This document shows positions 43,001-50,928 of a DNA stretch of 64,000 nucleotides, piece by piece. The first letter of the stretch is position 1; every line of letters starts with the position of its first letter. Origin of the DNA: an uncultured Desulfosarcina sp. (GTDB taxonomy: Bacteria; Desulfobacterota; Desulfobacteria; Desulfobacterales; Desulfosarcinaceae); contig NZ_OY764190.1 in NCBI RefSeq assembly GCF_963668215.1, positions 496,001-560,000 on the forward strand, given 5' to 3'. Both the position numbers and the translations under genes were made by a program. The notes beneath the pieces are model-generated. The model was not told where the DNA came from, ran no database searches, and saw only the letters and a list, made by a program, of their open reading frames with translations.

Positions 43001-44689
43001 TCACACCGCCTCCTGCCACACCACCGGAGCGTTCATGCCATACCAGGTTTCCGCCAGGGGGCCATAGGTGGCGTCCAGCACCCGGCGTTTGATTTTCATG
43101 GTTGGGGTCAGAAAGCCGTTTTCCACGGTCCAGTCGTCCCTGGCCACCGCCAGGAAAGCCAGCCGCTCGAAGGGCGGCAGGCCGCGATTGACGTCGGCAA
43201 GCAGGGCCGCCAGTTCGTTGGCCAGGATGTCCCGGGCTTCTCCATTTGCCCTCTGGCGCGCCTCCTCGCTGAGCATGACCACGGCGTGGGCCTGATGATA
43301 GCCGCTGCCGGTGACATAGCAGGCTTCCACCAGGTGGCTGCTGGCCAGCTGGTTCTCGATGGGCGCGGGGGCCACGTATTTGCCCTTGGATGTCTTGAAC
43401 AGCTCTTTGGCCCGGCCGGTGATTTTCAGACGCCCCATCTCGTCGATTTCCCCCAGGTCGCCGGTGTGGAAAAACCCGTCCTCGGTAAAGATGTGTTCGT
43501 TTTCTTCCGGCATCTTGAAATACCCTTTCATGGTGCCGGGGCTCTTGACGAGGATCTCCCCTTCCGGGCTGAGGCGGTGCTCGACGTCGGGATAGGGGTT
43601 GCCCACGTAGCCGGGTCGGATCCTGCCGGGCCGGCCGATGTGGGAGTAGGAGAAATTCTCCGTCATGCCATAGCCTTCCATCAGTTCAAGGCCCAGGCGG
43701 CGATACCAGGCGATGACCTCCTTGGGAATGGGCGCCGAGCCGGAAGCGGCCACACGCACCTGGTCCAGCCCCAACTGCCGGAGAATCTTCTTTTTCACCA
43801 TACCGCTGAGAATGGGGATCTTCAGGAGCCGGTCCAGCTTGGCCGGCGGGACCTTCTCGAACACCCCCAACTGGAACTTGAGCCACAGCCGCGGCACCGA
43901 AGCGAACAATGTCGGCCGCGCCCGCTGCAAATCCTGAACGAAGGTGTCCAGAGACTCGGCGAAAAACAGCTGATAGCCGGAAGCCAGGGAAAGGGACTGG
44001 CCCACGAAACGCTCCATGGCATGGGCCAGGGGCAGGTAGGAAAGGGCGCGGTCTTCGGGAGTCGTTTCCAGATACTCGCTGAGTCCCTTTCCGCTGCGGT
44101 ACATGGCCTCGAAAGAAAGCATGGCTCCTTTGGGCTTGCCGGTGCTGCCCGACGTGTAAATGATGGTGGCGGTTTCATCGGGCGGACATTCGGCGACGTC
44201 CTCCAGGGGGGAATGCGCCGCGACGATGGCTTCCCATTGCTCGTGGCCGTTTTCCGGAGCCAGGGGGAAGGTTACGGTCTTCATGTCTTCCGGAACCCCT
44301 TTTTTCATCTCCTCCCAGACCGGGTCGAGCTTGCCGACGAACAGCAGCCTGGCCTCGGAATGCTCCAGGGTGTAATTCACGATATCCGCGGTCAGGATGG
44401 GGTAAATCGGTACGCTGATGTGGCCGGCCATCCAGATGGCCAGATCCGCCATCAACCAGTAGGCGCAATTCTTGGAGCACAGGGCGATGCTGCTGCGCGG
44501 AGGCAGGTCGAGGCCCTTCAGGTAGGCAGCCACCCGGCGGGCTTCGTCGACGGCCTGGGACCAGGTCCAGGTGCGCAGGTTGGCGTCGCCGCCGCCCATG
44601 GGCTGGGTGAAGCAGATGCGGTCGGCCGCGGCCCGTTCCCAGTACAGGGCGCAGTCCAAAAGGTTGGTGCACGGTGGGGGGGAAGCCAT
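43001..44689 (-). CDS. Long-chain acyl-CoA synthetase (AMP-forming)
   Basis: 562 aa from the ATG at 44689, preceded by AGGAGG; a frame from 44770 is less likely. The AMP-binding motif is Thr-Ile-Ile-Tyr-Thr-Ser-Gly-Ser-Thr-Gly-Lys-Pro-Lys-Gly (about 187-200). It is followed by Gly-Tyr-Gly-Met-Thr-Glu-Asn, Thr-Gly-Asp-Leu-Gly-Glu-Ile-Asp and the hinge/C-terminal Gly-Arg-Ala-Lys-Glu-Leu-Phe-Lys-Thr-Ser-x-Gly-Lys. It resembles FadD15-type synthetases (Ala-x-Ala-His-Ala-x-Glu-Arg motif nearby). It activates a carboxylic acid to its CoA ester for beta-oxidation or lipid synthesis. No beta-oxidation genes adjoin. Confidence 0.92.
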   Translation of the reverse strand: MASPPPCTNLLDCALYWERAAADRICFTQPMGGGDANLRTWTWSQAVDEARRVAAYLKGLDLPPRSSIALCSKNCAYWLMADLAIWMAGHISVPIYPILTADIVNYTLEHSEARLLFVGKLDPVWEEMKKGVPEDMKTVTFPLAPENGHEQWEAIVAAHSPLEDVAECPPDETATIIYTSGSTGKPKGAMLSFEAMYRSGKGLSEYLETTPEDRALSYLPLAHAMERFVGQSLSLASGYQLFFAESLDTFVQDLQRARPTLFASVPRLWLKFQLGVFEKVPPAKLDRLLKIPILSGMVKKKILRQLGLDQVRVAASGSAPIPKEVIAWYRRLGLELMEGYGMTENFSYSHIGRPGRIRPGYVGNPYPDVEHRLSPEGEILVKSPGTMKGYFKMPEENEHIFTEDGFFHTGDLGEIDEMGRLKITGRAKELFKTSKGKYVAPAPIENQLASSHLVEACYVTGSGYHQAHAVVMLSEEARQRANGEARDILANELAALLADVNRGLPPFERLAFLAVARDDWTVENGFLTPTMKIKRRVLDATYGPLAETWYGMNAPVVWQEAV

Positions 44690-45180
44690 TTCTGTCCTCC
44701 TGTCGTATGGGTTGCCATCGGATAAATGTTCCGCCTTGATGCGGCACATATTGGCGGGCCGCAACGTCAACGGGCATCGGCACTCGGAATCGGCGACAAT
44801 ATCGCTTCAGATCGAACCACCTGCAAAAGGCACACACGGAAAACGGATGGTTAGGGCGGGATATTCATTGATTTATAGCCGAATTGCTCCGAAGCGTCAA
44901 TCGGGGGGCCGGATAGCCGCAGTCAACACTGTTGACTTAAAATATGAGGACGGGCAATCGGGAACTGCACAAGTTTCCAGGAAAACACGGCAGCAACTGG
45001 CGTACGTTCCTTCTCCCCACGGAGGGAGAAGGACAGGATGAGGGGGAATGATCGATAATATCCTCTATGTGTAAGAATGACGCCGTATCTAAATGAACCA
45101 AGGCATCGTGGATCAGCCCGGGCTTCGCCATCCGGCGGTTTGGCTTGCGCCCGGATTCATCCACGGGTATGGTGTCCACC
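44690..45180. other. 491-nt gap between divergent acyl-CoA synthetase and glycosyltransferase genes
   Basis: No convincing gene. It contains one unit of the CCCTCACCC-type repeat family at 45009-45046. Confidence 0.6.
45009..45046. repeat. Single CTTCTCCC/GGGAGAAGG repeat unit
   Basis: CCTTCTCCC and GGGAGAAGG form a short stem, followed by the AGGATGAGGGGGA tail. The same family occurs as inverted pairs at 50185-50318 and 56688-56813. Confidence 0.75.
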
Positions 45181-46032
45181 ATGAACCACAACCCACCCAT
45201 GGTCAGCGTCGTCATTCCGACCTTCAACCGTAGCGACATGCTAAAAGATGCCGTCGCTTCCGTGCTGGATCAGGACTACGGCAACGCCGAGCTGATTGTG
45301 GTCGATGATGGCTCCACCGACGCGACGGCTCGAACGCTTGCGGCCTATGAAGGCCGTCTGCGCCTTCTCCGGCAGGAGAACCGCGGCGTGAGTGCGGCCC
45401 GCAACGCCGGCATCCGGGCGGCTGCCGGCACACTGATCGCCCTGCTGGATTCGGACGATCTCTGGCTGCCGGGCAAACTGCGCGCCCAGGTCTATTATTT
45501 CGAGGCCCATCCCGAGGCGTTGATCTGCCAGACCGAAGAGATCTGGATTCGCAATGGGGTTCGCGTCAATCCGGGCAAACGCCACCGCAAGCAATCCGGC
45601 GACATCTTCGAGAGAAGCCTGGCTCTGTGCCTGGTAAGCCCTTCGGCAGTGATGATGAGAAAATCGCTTCTCGACGAGGTGGGGCTTTTCGACGAAAGCC
45701 TGCCCGCCTGCGAAGACTATGATCTGTGGCTGCGCATCGCCTGGAGACATCCGGTCCACCTGATCGACACGCCCCTGATCGTCAAACGCGGCGGACATAC
45801 CGACCAGCTTTCCCGCATGCCCGAACTGGACAAGTACCGGATTCGATCCATCTGCAACCTGCTGGATCGTGGATGCCTTTCCCAAAACCAGCGACAGGCG
45901 TGTGTTCGCATGTTAAAAACCAAATGCGCGATCTATGCCCAGGGATGCCTCAAGCGGGAACGGACCGAAGACGCCCTGTACTATGAACATTTGGCAGCCC
46001 GATATGAATCCTTTGGCGATCGTCATAAATGA
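45181..46032 (+). CDS. Glycosyltransferase family 2 protein
   Basis: 283 aa from the ATG at 45181; ATG at 45169 is an equal alternative, and no strong ribosome site decides. GT-A fold: Val-Ser-Val-Val-Ile-Pro-Thr-Phe-Asn-Arg (about 8-17), Ile-Val-Val-Asp-Asp-Gly-Ser-Thr-Asp (about 38-46), Ala-Arg-Asn-Ala-Gly-Ile-Arg, and the DxD-like Leu-Asp-Ser-Asp-Asp. It transfers a sugar from an NDP donor, probably for polysaccharide or glycan assembly. No other glycan genes adjoin. The two-recombinase element inserted 8 bp after its stop codon, which may have separated it from former neighbours. Confidence 0.9.
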   Translation: MNHNPPMVSVVIPTFNRSDMLKDAVASVLDQDYGNAELIVVDDGSTDATARTLAAYEGRLRLLRQENRGVSAARNAGIRAAAGTLIALLDSDDLWLPGKLRAQVYYFEAHPEALICQTEEIWIRNGVRVNPGKRHRKQSGDIFERSLALCLVSPSAVMMRKSLLDEVGLFDESLPACEDYDLWLRIAWRHPVHLIDTPLIVKRGGHTDQLSRMPELDKYRIRSICNLLDRGCLSQNQRQACVRMLKTKCAIYAQGCLKRERTEDALYYEHLAARYESFGDRHK

Positions 46033-46134
46033 AAGATACCCTGTACCTGTACGTAACAAAACGATGATTGACTAAAACCAGCTAAAAAGTCATCATCTGC
46101 CTGATTTTTCTATGGAAATTAGAAAGGAGGCAGC

Positions 46135-47214
46135 ATGATGACTCTCGAACCGATTTCCATCCGAACCGATTTTTCACAGGTCGTCCCCCAAAGGCATGAG
46201 CGCTTTGCCGCCATCATCGAACCGGTCGCAGGACAAGATGATCGCCCGCCAACCCTTGAAAAATTCCTGTGCCGGATGACCCAGGCGGACCTGTTCGGAC
46301 AGGAGCACCTGCGTCCCTACTTTGCGAATCTGTCCCGCAGACGCCTCAGCCCGAATACCATCAGAAGCTATCAGGTGACCCTATTCGGGTTTATCTCATT
46401 TCTCAAATCAAAGGGCAGACATTTTATTGAAACTATTGTCCGAGAAGATGTCGAGGCATACGTGGAGCACGAGCAGGATCGTGGAATGCGCCCTTCAACG
46501 GTTCACGCCAGGATCCGAGCAGTGTATGCATTTATTCAATTTCTCGTCGATCATGATACCGTTAATCCCAACACCCTCAAAAGAAGGATCAAGATCAAGC
46601 TTTCCGATACGCTACCGCGCGCAATCGATCCCGAGGATATTCGAACGCTTTTGGCAGTCATTTCCGATCCACGAGACCGCGCCATGATCCTGATCTTATT
46701 GCGCACCGGTATGCGTATCGGCGAGTTGCTCAATACCCGGCTTGCCGATATCAATCTAGCCGAAAGGCGCATCGATATTTTTGAGGCGCAGAAAAACCGG
46801 GTTGGCCGGGTCGTCTACATCAGCAACGATGCCCTGGCCGCGATAAAGCGCTGGCTCAAGGTCAAAAAAAGCATCAGTGACTTCCTGTTCGCCGGGCATC
46901 GGGGGCGGCCGCCCAGCTATGAAGCGGCACGGCTCATGTTCATCAGATACCTGACCAAAGCCGGTCTGGTCCACAAAGGATACACGCTGCACGCGCTACG
47001 GCACACCTGTGCCAGCGAGCTGCTCAATGCGGGCATGCGCCTGGAGTGCCTGCAGCAGATGCTGGGACATGCCAACATCGAGATGACCCGGCGTTATGCC
47101 CGGCTGACCGACACCACGCGCAAGACAGAATATTTCAAAGCGATGGAAACTATCGAAAAGGAGGGAATCGGTGGCCATTACCGACGCGATCATTCAATAC
47201 AGACGATTTATTAA
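46135..47214 (+). CDS. Tyrosine recombinase (XerC/D-like), first of an overlapping pair
   Basis: 359 aa. The N-terminal 60 residues are unlike Xer proteins. A SAM-like core-binding domain (about 60-150) is followed by the catalytic domain. All key residues are in place: R194 (Gly-Met-Arg-Ile-Gly-Glu-Leu), H286-x2-R289 (Leu-His-Ala-Leu-Arg-His-Thr), H312 (Leu-Gly-His) and Y321 (Thr-Arg-Arg-Tyr). GAAAGGAGG precedes the ATG. It overlaps the second recombinase by 44 nt. The protein should cut and rejoin DNA at the att-like ends at 46040 and 48151. Confidence 0.92.
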   Translation: MMTLEPISIRTDFSQVVPQRHERFAAIIEPVAGQDDRPPTLEKFLCRMTQADLFGQEHLRPYFANLSRRRLSPNTIRSYQVTLFGFISFLKSKGRHFIETIVREDVEAYVEHEQDRGMRPSTVHARIRAVYAFIQFLVDHDTVNPNTLKRRIKIKLSDTLPRAIDPEDIRTLLAVISDPRDRAMILILLRTGMRIGELLNTRLADINLAERRIDIFEAQKNRVGRVVYISNDALAAIKRWLKVKKSISDFLFAGHRGRPPSYEAARLMFIRYLTKAGLVHKGYTLHALRHTCASELLNAGMRLECLQQMLGHANIEMTRRYARLTDTTRKTEYFKAMETIEKEGIGGHYRRDHSIQTIY

Positions 47215-48052
47215 GCGGCGCAACTACTCATCTCACACGATCAGAAACTATATGCATACGCTTCGCCAGTTCATATTGTGGGTCGATGCGCCGATCGAGC
47301 AGGTTACGCACGCAACCATTTTGAGATACATCGACCACCTGCTCGACCGGCGGTTGACGCCAAAAACGATCAATTGCCATTTGGACAGCATTCGCGGATT
47401 TTACAACTATCTGATTCATGAGGAGCGGGTGGCGATGGTCCATCCGATTAAACGCGGGTACACCTTGCGGCTTCCCCATCCACTGCCGCGATATCTCAAA
47501 GATGAGCAGGTCGCTCAGCTTTTCGCGGTGATCGACAACCGTCGAGACCGGGCCATGTTCATGCTGATGTTGCGCTGTGGGCTGCGGGTGGAAGAAGTGG
47601 CCCGGCTGACCCTTTCCGCATTGGACTTGAAACGAATGCAATTGATGGTCTGTGAGGGAAAGGGAAGAAAGGATCGCATCGTATATATCAGTCGGGATGC
47701 GCTGCAGTCGTTGATCGATTATCTTCGGGTGCGGCCATCCACAAAGGTGAGCAAAGTCTTCCTCGTTGGGAAAGGTTCTCATCGAGGCAAGGGCATCTCC
47801 GTTCGGGGTATCCAGAAACGCATGGAGTATTATGGCAGGAAGAGCGGGGTAAAAGTATCATGCCATCATCTACGGCATACGATGGCCACCCAACTGCTCA
47901 ATGCCGATGCCGATCTGGTGACTATCCAGGATCTATTAGGGCATTCGCGAATCAAGACCACCCAGCGCTATTGTAAGGTCAGCAATTTAAAAGTGCAGCG
48001 GGATTATCACAAAGCAATCGGGGAGGTGATGCAACGACACGGACTACCTTAA
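47171..48052 (+). CDS. Tyrosine recombinase (XerD-like), second of an overlapping pair
   Basis: 293 aa, starting with GTG at 47171 behind an AAGGAGG placed inside the end of the first gene, so translation is coupled. Core-binding domain about 1-85, catalytic domain after. R139 (Gly-Leu-Arg-Val-Glu-Glu), H232-x2-R235 (His-His-Leu-Arg-His-Thr), H258 (Leu-Gly-His-Ser) and Y267 (Gln-Arg-Tyr) are all present. The two proteins are clearly different in sequence, so they may act as a heteromeric pair, one per half-site, as XerC and XerD do; that is inference. Confidence 0.92.
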   Translation: MAITDAIIQYRRFIKRRNYSSHTIRNYMHTLRQFILWVDAPIEQVTHATILRYIDHLLDRRLTPKTINCHLDSIRGFYNYLIHEERVAMVHPIKRGYTLRLPHPLPRYLKDEQVAQLFAVIDNRRDRAMFMLMLRCGLRVEEVARLTLSALDLKRMQLMVCEGKGRKDRIVYISRDALQSLIDYLRVRPSTKVSKVFLVGKGSHRGKGISVRGIQKRMEYYGRKSGVKVSCHHLRHTMATQLLNADADLVTIQDLLGHSRIKTTQRYCKVSNLKVQRDYHKAIGEVMQRHGLP

Positions 48053-48392
48053 AAAAGGCTTGACAAGCGTTAAAAAACAAATCATAAAAGTAGTATATAA
48101 CCTACCTTAATTAATAGAAATTTCAGCATTTGTTACGTATAGCCTGTACCTATCTGTAGTCCATCTAAATTGCAGTTGATCAGATAGATGCAAATATATC
48201 TGTAATTCTGTTTCTCGGGTGAGCGACTTCGACAGAGCAATTACCGACATTATTTTGCGATAGGATAATGCCATGATTTTTCGAAAAAATATCGTTGACA
48301 GGGAATGGTTTTGGATATGAGTATATCCAAAAACCAAAAAATAGAAAATTTTGTATCAATTTTTCACTCATTAGCACGTTATATTTAAAGAA
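48053..48392. other. AT-rich gap holding the right end of the recombinase element
   Basis: 340 nt, clearly more AT-rich than the rest of the window. The first 100 nt include the right att-like end (48130-48155). Beyond it are several ATCTG/CAGAT motifs, including CAGATA and TATCTG in opposite orientation near 48180-48205. No coding frame is convincing. Confidence 0.6.
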
Positions 48393-49214
48393 ATGACAAA
48401 AAAGCCAATAATAATTGGGTTTCAAGAGGAGTGGAAAAAATTCTTACACCATCACCCTTTGTGGCCAGAAAAGTATAAATTACTAACCTCAACCCTAACC
48501 AAGATTTTTATTCGCGAAGTTGCAACAAATTGCCCTGCCGACAGGGTAGTTTTTTATTTGGGCCGCTTATGCGTTGAAGATTTAAACGAAATATTTATAC
48601 TCTGCGGTAATGGTTACGGTATCGGTGGTCTTAAAATACTTAGGGGGTTGTATGAACGTGTTGTTACCCTCGGGTATATTGCTGACAATCCTGATCAAGC
48701 AGAACCGTTTTTAGAATATCATCACATTCACAAAGGGAAAATGATAAATCATGCAGGAAGAATATTTAATTTGGAAAAGGATATTGATGCTGAAGAGCTT
48801 GCTACGGCAAAAGAAAATTACAAAAAGTTCAAAGACAAATTCCAAATTGATGACTGCAAGAAATGCGGAACAAAAAAGATGATGTTTACATGGTCAAAAC
48901 TTGACACCGCTTCCATGGCAAAAAAAATTGGCTTAGAAGGCTTGTACTTTCCAGGATTCTTCTACCCAACACTACAAACACATGCCACACCAACATCTTT
49001 GATGGCAAGAATGAGAGTCAGAGAAAACGGCAATGTAACTTTTAACGAAGGCGCTCAACATGAGTGGGCCAGTAAATCTCTGATAACCGCTCACAATTTA
49101 ATGATATACGTACTCATGATTCAAAATACCTATTTCAAGCTAAATATAGAATCTGAAATTGAAGAACGAAAAAATGACTTTCAAGAAATGTGGAGTGACA
49201 TAGAACAAGGTTAA
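48393..49214 (+). CDS. DUF5677 domain protein
   Basis: 273 aa. The Leu-Arg-Gly-Leu-Tyr-Glu-Arg-Val-Val-Thr-Leu-Gly-Tyr-Ile motif at about 88-101 and the C-terminal helices match DUF5677, a helical family of unknown function often found on genomic islands. A Cys-Lys-Lys-Cys-Gly pair lies near residue 150. Base composition and codon use are strikingly AT-rich compared with genes on either side of the island, so it was probably acquired by transfer. A small hairpin with a T-run follows the stop. Confidence 0.78.
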   Translation: MTKKPIIIGFQEEWKKFLHHHPLWPEKYKLLTSTLTKIFIREVATNCPADRVVFYLGRLCVEDLNEIFILCGNGYGIGGLKILRGLYERVVTLGYIADNPDQAEPFLEYHHIHKGKMINHAGRIFNLEKDIDAEELATAKENYKKFKDKFQIDDCKKCGTKKMMFTWSKLDTASMAKKIGLEGLYFPGFFYPTLQTHATPTSLMARMRVRENGNVTFNEGAQHEWASKSLITAHNLMIYVLMIQNTYFKLNIESEIEERKNDFQEMWSDIEQG

Positions 49215-49245
49215 CTCATTTGAAATATAACCGTTAAGGATTGAC

Positions 49246-49266
49246 ACGATCCCGCAGGGTCGTTTT
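49246..49266 (+). terminator. Probable terminator after the DUF5677 gene
   Basis: ACGATCC and GGGTCGT pair (one G-U) around a CGCA loop, followed by TTTTC. Confidence 0.5.
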
Positions 49267-49496
49267 CAATCCAATGTTGAACAACCGGGCAAGCCTGACC
49301 GCGGGGAACTCTGCAGCGGTGAATGGAAATGACATTGGAGCGGTCAGCTTTCCCATGACGTTCCAACTATTATCCAGTCGTTACCGATTACAGATATAAA
49401 CATTCCGTTCACCAAATAACTTTTAGAGAACCGTTACAAATACCAATACCTTATTTGTAATTATAAGCACCTTGCGATCATTCAGCATAACCGGCT
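49267..49496. other. Intergenic stretch without recognised feature
   Basis: Mixed composition, no coding frame of note. It separates the DUF5677 gene from the oppositely oriented hicAB remnant. Confidence 0.5.
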
Positions 49497-49536
49497 GGTA
49501 AAAGATGCAGCATAGCGAAGCGGCGCAGCTTTTACC
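49497..49536. repeat. REP-like hairpin overlapping the hicB stop
   Basis: GGTAAAAGATGC (49497-49508) and GCAGCTTTTACC (49525-49536) pair with one mismatch. The hicB stop codon (49532-49534) is inside the right arm, so the hairpin probably also ends the hicAB message. Confidence 0.65.
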
Positions 49537-49898
49537 ATTCCGATTTCATGCTGTTGTTCGCCTTTAAAATGGTCTTCCGTAATATTTTCCCACAAAAACT
49601 GTTTAAGCTTTCATTTGATTGCATCGCTTTTATGGCGAGCGCTTTATGCAAATAACTATCAACTCTCAATTGAAATTTTCCTGAATATTTTTTACCTGAA
49701 ATACTTGCAGGTAATGGAATGTTATCGTTTTCATAAATTTCAATCCATTCATCTAATATCTGACACAATTGTCGATAAACATCTTCTTCATTGTCACCAT
49801 GACAGCATTTACCAATCCAACCGGGAATTGAACCGACATAGCATTTATCTTCTTCTGACCACTCAACAATTTTTAAATAATGGTCTTTCTTTTTTCAT
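49532..49898 (-). pseudogene. hicB-like antitoxin gene with a +1 frameshift at codons 2-4
   Basis: The ATG at 49898 overlaps the hicA stop as ATGA, the normal hicAB junction. Reading from it gives only 11 codons before a stop. One frame over, a typical HicB follows: Ile-Val-Glu-Trp-Ser-Glu-Glu-Asp-x-Cys-Tyr-Val-Gly-Ser-Ile-Pro-Gly, then a partial-RNase-H-like body and the C-terminal ribbon-helix-helix (Gly-Lys-Phe-Gln-Leu-Arg-Val-Asp-Ser-Tyr-Leu-His-Lys-Ala-Leu). The 367-nt span is one base more than a whole number of codons; removing one A from the A6 run after the ATG restores a 121-codon gene. A TTG in the middle could start only the C-terminal half. Confidence 0.8.
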
Positions 49899-50089
49899 TT
49901 TTTAGCCCTTCCGATTTTCAGTTGAACTTCTTTTTCCTGATATTGTTTTGCATCATCGCCAGGCTTGCCGGAAATGGTTATAGCAATTCCTTTGGGATGA
50001 ATATAGTTTTGATTGCTGCCTTTCCCACCACGATTAATAAATCCTGCATTTTCAAGATCTTTTATAAGTTGTCCGATTTTTCTTGGCAT
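49895..50089 (-). CDS. hicA: HicA-like mRNA interferase toxin
   Basis: 64 aa from the ATG at 50089; the longer frame to 50185 adds unrelated residues. The small dsRBD-like HicA fold is indicated by Leu-Ile-Lys-Asp-Leu-Glu-Asn-Ala-Gly-Phe, Gly-Gly-Lys-Gly-Ser, and Thr-Ile-Ser-Gly-Lys-x-Gly-Asp-Asp-Ala-Lys-x-Tyr-Gln-Glu-Lys-Glu-Val. In relatives of this subtype the Gly-Ser is followed by the catalytic His; here it reads Gly-Ser-Asn, so the toxin may be weak or dead. A perfect TTGACA at 50125-50120 would place transcription almost at the ATG, and no ribosome site is visible, so initiation is unclear. Confidence 0.78.
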   Translation of the reverse strand: MPRKIGQLIKDLENAGFINRGGKGSNQNYIHPKGIAITISGKPGDDAKQYQEKEVQLKIGRAKK

Positions 50090-50184
50090 AATGATTTGTG
50101 ATATCAATGTGGTACTAAATGTCAATATGAGGTCTTTAGGAGGACGGGGCAATCGCAAGCAACTCTGAAAGGATGATTTATCCA

Positions 50185-50318
50185 CCCCTCACCCCGGCCC
50201 TCTCCCCTCAAGGGGCGAGGGAGCGCTTTCCTGAAACCTCGAAAGCAGCCAGGCTGGCCTGGTCGCAACCGGCAAACGTCCCCTCTCCCCCGGAGGGAGA
50301 GGGACAGGGTGAGGGGGA
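50185..50318. repeat. Inverted pair of CCCTCACCC/CCCTCTCCC repeat units
   Basis: Unit 1 (50185-50222) reads CCCCTCACCCCGGCCCTCTC; unit 2 (50281-50318) is its approximate reverse complement ending AGGGTGAGGGGG. They flank 58 nt of unrelated sequence. Each unit also folds on itself. It occupies part of the hicA-tacA gap. Confidence 0.8.
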
Positions 50319-50588
50319 AAATATGGCGTTTTCAATATCATAAAATCTGCATGCGATTGCCCTGGGGCTGGCGCCGTTAGGAGCATCCGCTGAAACGATT
50401 TGTTGAACGAAGCCGCTCACGCGATCGAAGGTGGATCTTTTAATACCCGCATCTTTGGCGGCCCCCGTCACGACCCAGTTATTCTTTTGCAGAAGATGTC
50501 TGCCCCTTTTCTGGCCATCGTTTCTATATTATTTATTTAAATTACAAATAGTTGAAGTGGACCCCGGAACCCATTAGCGGAACCATGC
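50319..50588. other. Rest of the hicA-tacA gap
   Basis: A minus-strand frame at about 50340-50470 translates to plausible but unrecognised sequence and may be a gene remnant; nothing firm can be said. The remainder is featureless up to the tacA control region. Confidence 0.4.
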
Positions 50589-50608
50589 TTGACTTCCCCT
50601 TGTTTTAA

Positions 50609-50631
50609 TTGTACGTTTTGATTGCGTACAA
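50609..50631. promoter_or_regulatory. Palindromic operator candidate of tacAT
   Basis: TTGTACG (50609-50615) and CGTACAA (50625-50631) form a perfect inverted repeat with a 9-nt spacer, 18 nt before the tacA ATG. A TTGACT at 50589-50594 is a possible -35, placing the palindrome over the -10 and start region. RHH antitoxins of this type repress their own promoter through such sites. Confidence 0.65.
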
Positions 50632-50649
50632 AACAAAAGGAGAATTGTC

Positions 50650-50928
50650 ATGCCACGTGTAGCCGTCAAAGACAACGATCGGATATCCCTGCGGGTGCGA
50701 ACCGAGGACAAGGAGATGCTCCTGCGGGCGGTGGCGCTGGCACACAGCGACCTGACCGCTTTCATACTTCAGCACACGTTGCCGGCCGCCAAGGCGGTTA
50801 TCAAGGAAGCCGAGCATGTCCAACTTTCTGAACGGGACAGTCTCCGGGTTCTCGACTTGCTGGAGAACCCGCCTGCGCCGAACGCGAAACTGCGGGCTGC
50901 TGCAAAAGTATTGCCCCGACTGTCATGA
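50650..50928 (+). CDS. tacA: DUF1778 antitoxin (TacA family)
   Basis: 92 aa. The N-terminal ribbon-helix-helix (Asp-Arg-Ile-Ser-Leu-Arg-Val-Arg-Thr-Glu-Asp-Lys, then Arg-Ala-Val-Ala-Leu-Ala-His-Ser-Asp-Leu-Thr-Ala-Phe) binds DNA. The C-terminal tail (Leu-Ser-Glu-Arg-Asp-Ser-x2-Val-Leu-Asp-Leu-Leu-Glu-Asn-Pro-Pro) is the part that wraps and neutralises the acetyltransferase in TacA-like antitoxins. Good AAGGAG ribosome site. It overlaps the toxin gene by 4 nt. Confidence 0.92.
   Translation: MPRVAVKDNDRISLRVRTEDKEMLLRAVALAHSDLTAFILQHTLPAAKAVIKEAEHVQLSERDSLRVLDLLENPPAPNAKLRAAAKVLPRLS

Larger units (their letters stand above)
46040..48151 (+). mobile_element. Two-recombinase integrated element with att-like ends
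   Basis: Both ends carry the 9-bp direct repeat CCTGTACCT (46040-46048 and 48143-48151). Just inside are inverted copies of TACGTAACAAA (46050-46060 and 48130-48140). Just outside are AGATA on the left (46034-46038) and its complement-partner TATCT on the right (48151-48155). This is the expected layout of left and right attachment sites made by a tyrosine recombinase: arm, crossover core, arm. The only genes inside are the two overlapping recombinases. The reconstructed empty site would be AGATAC-CCTGTACC-TATCT, an imperfect palindrome. Confidence 0.72.

Noticed and set aside
48107..48425. Two small minus-strand frames after the recombinase element
   Set aside because: AT-rich, no ribosome sites, no recognisable sequence, and one runs through the att-like end.
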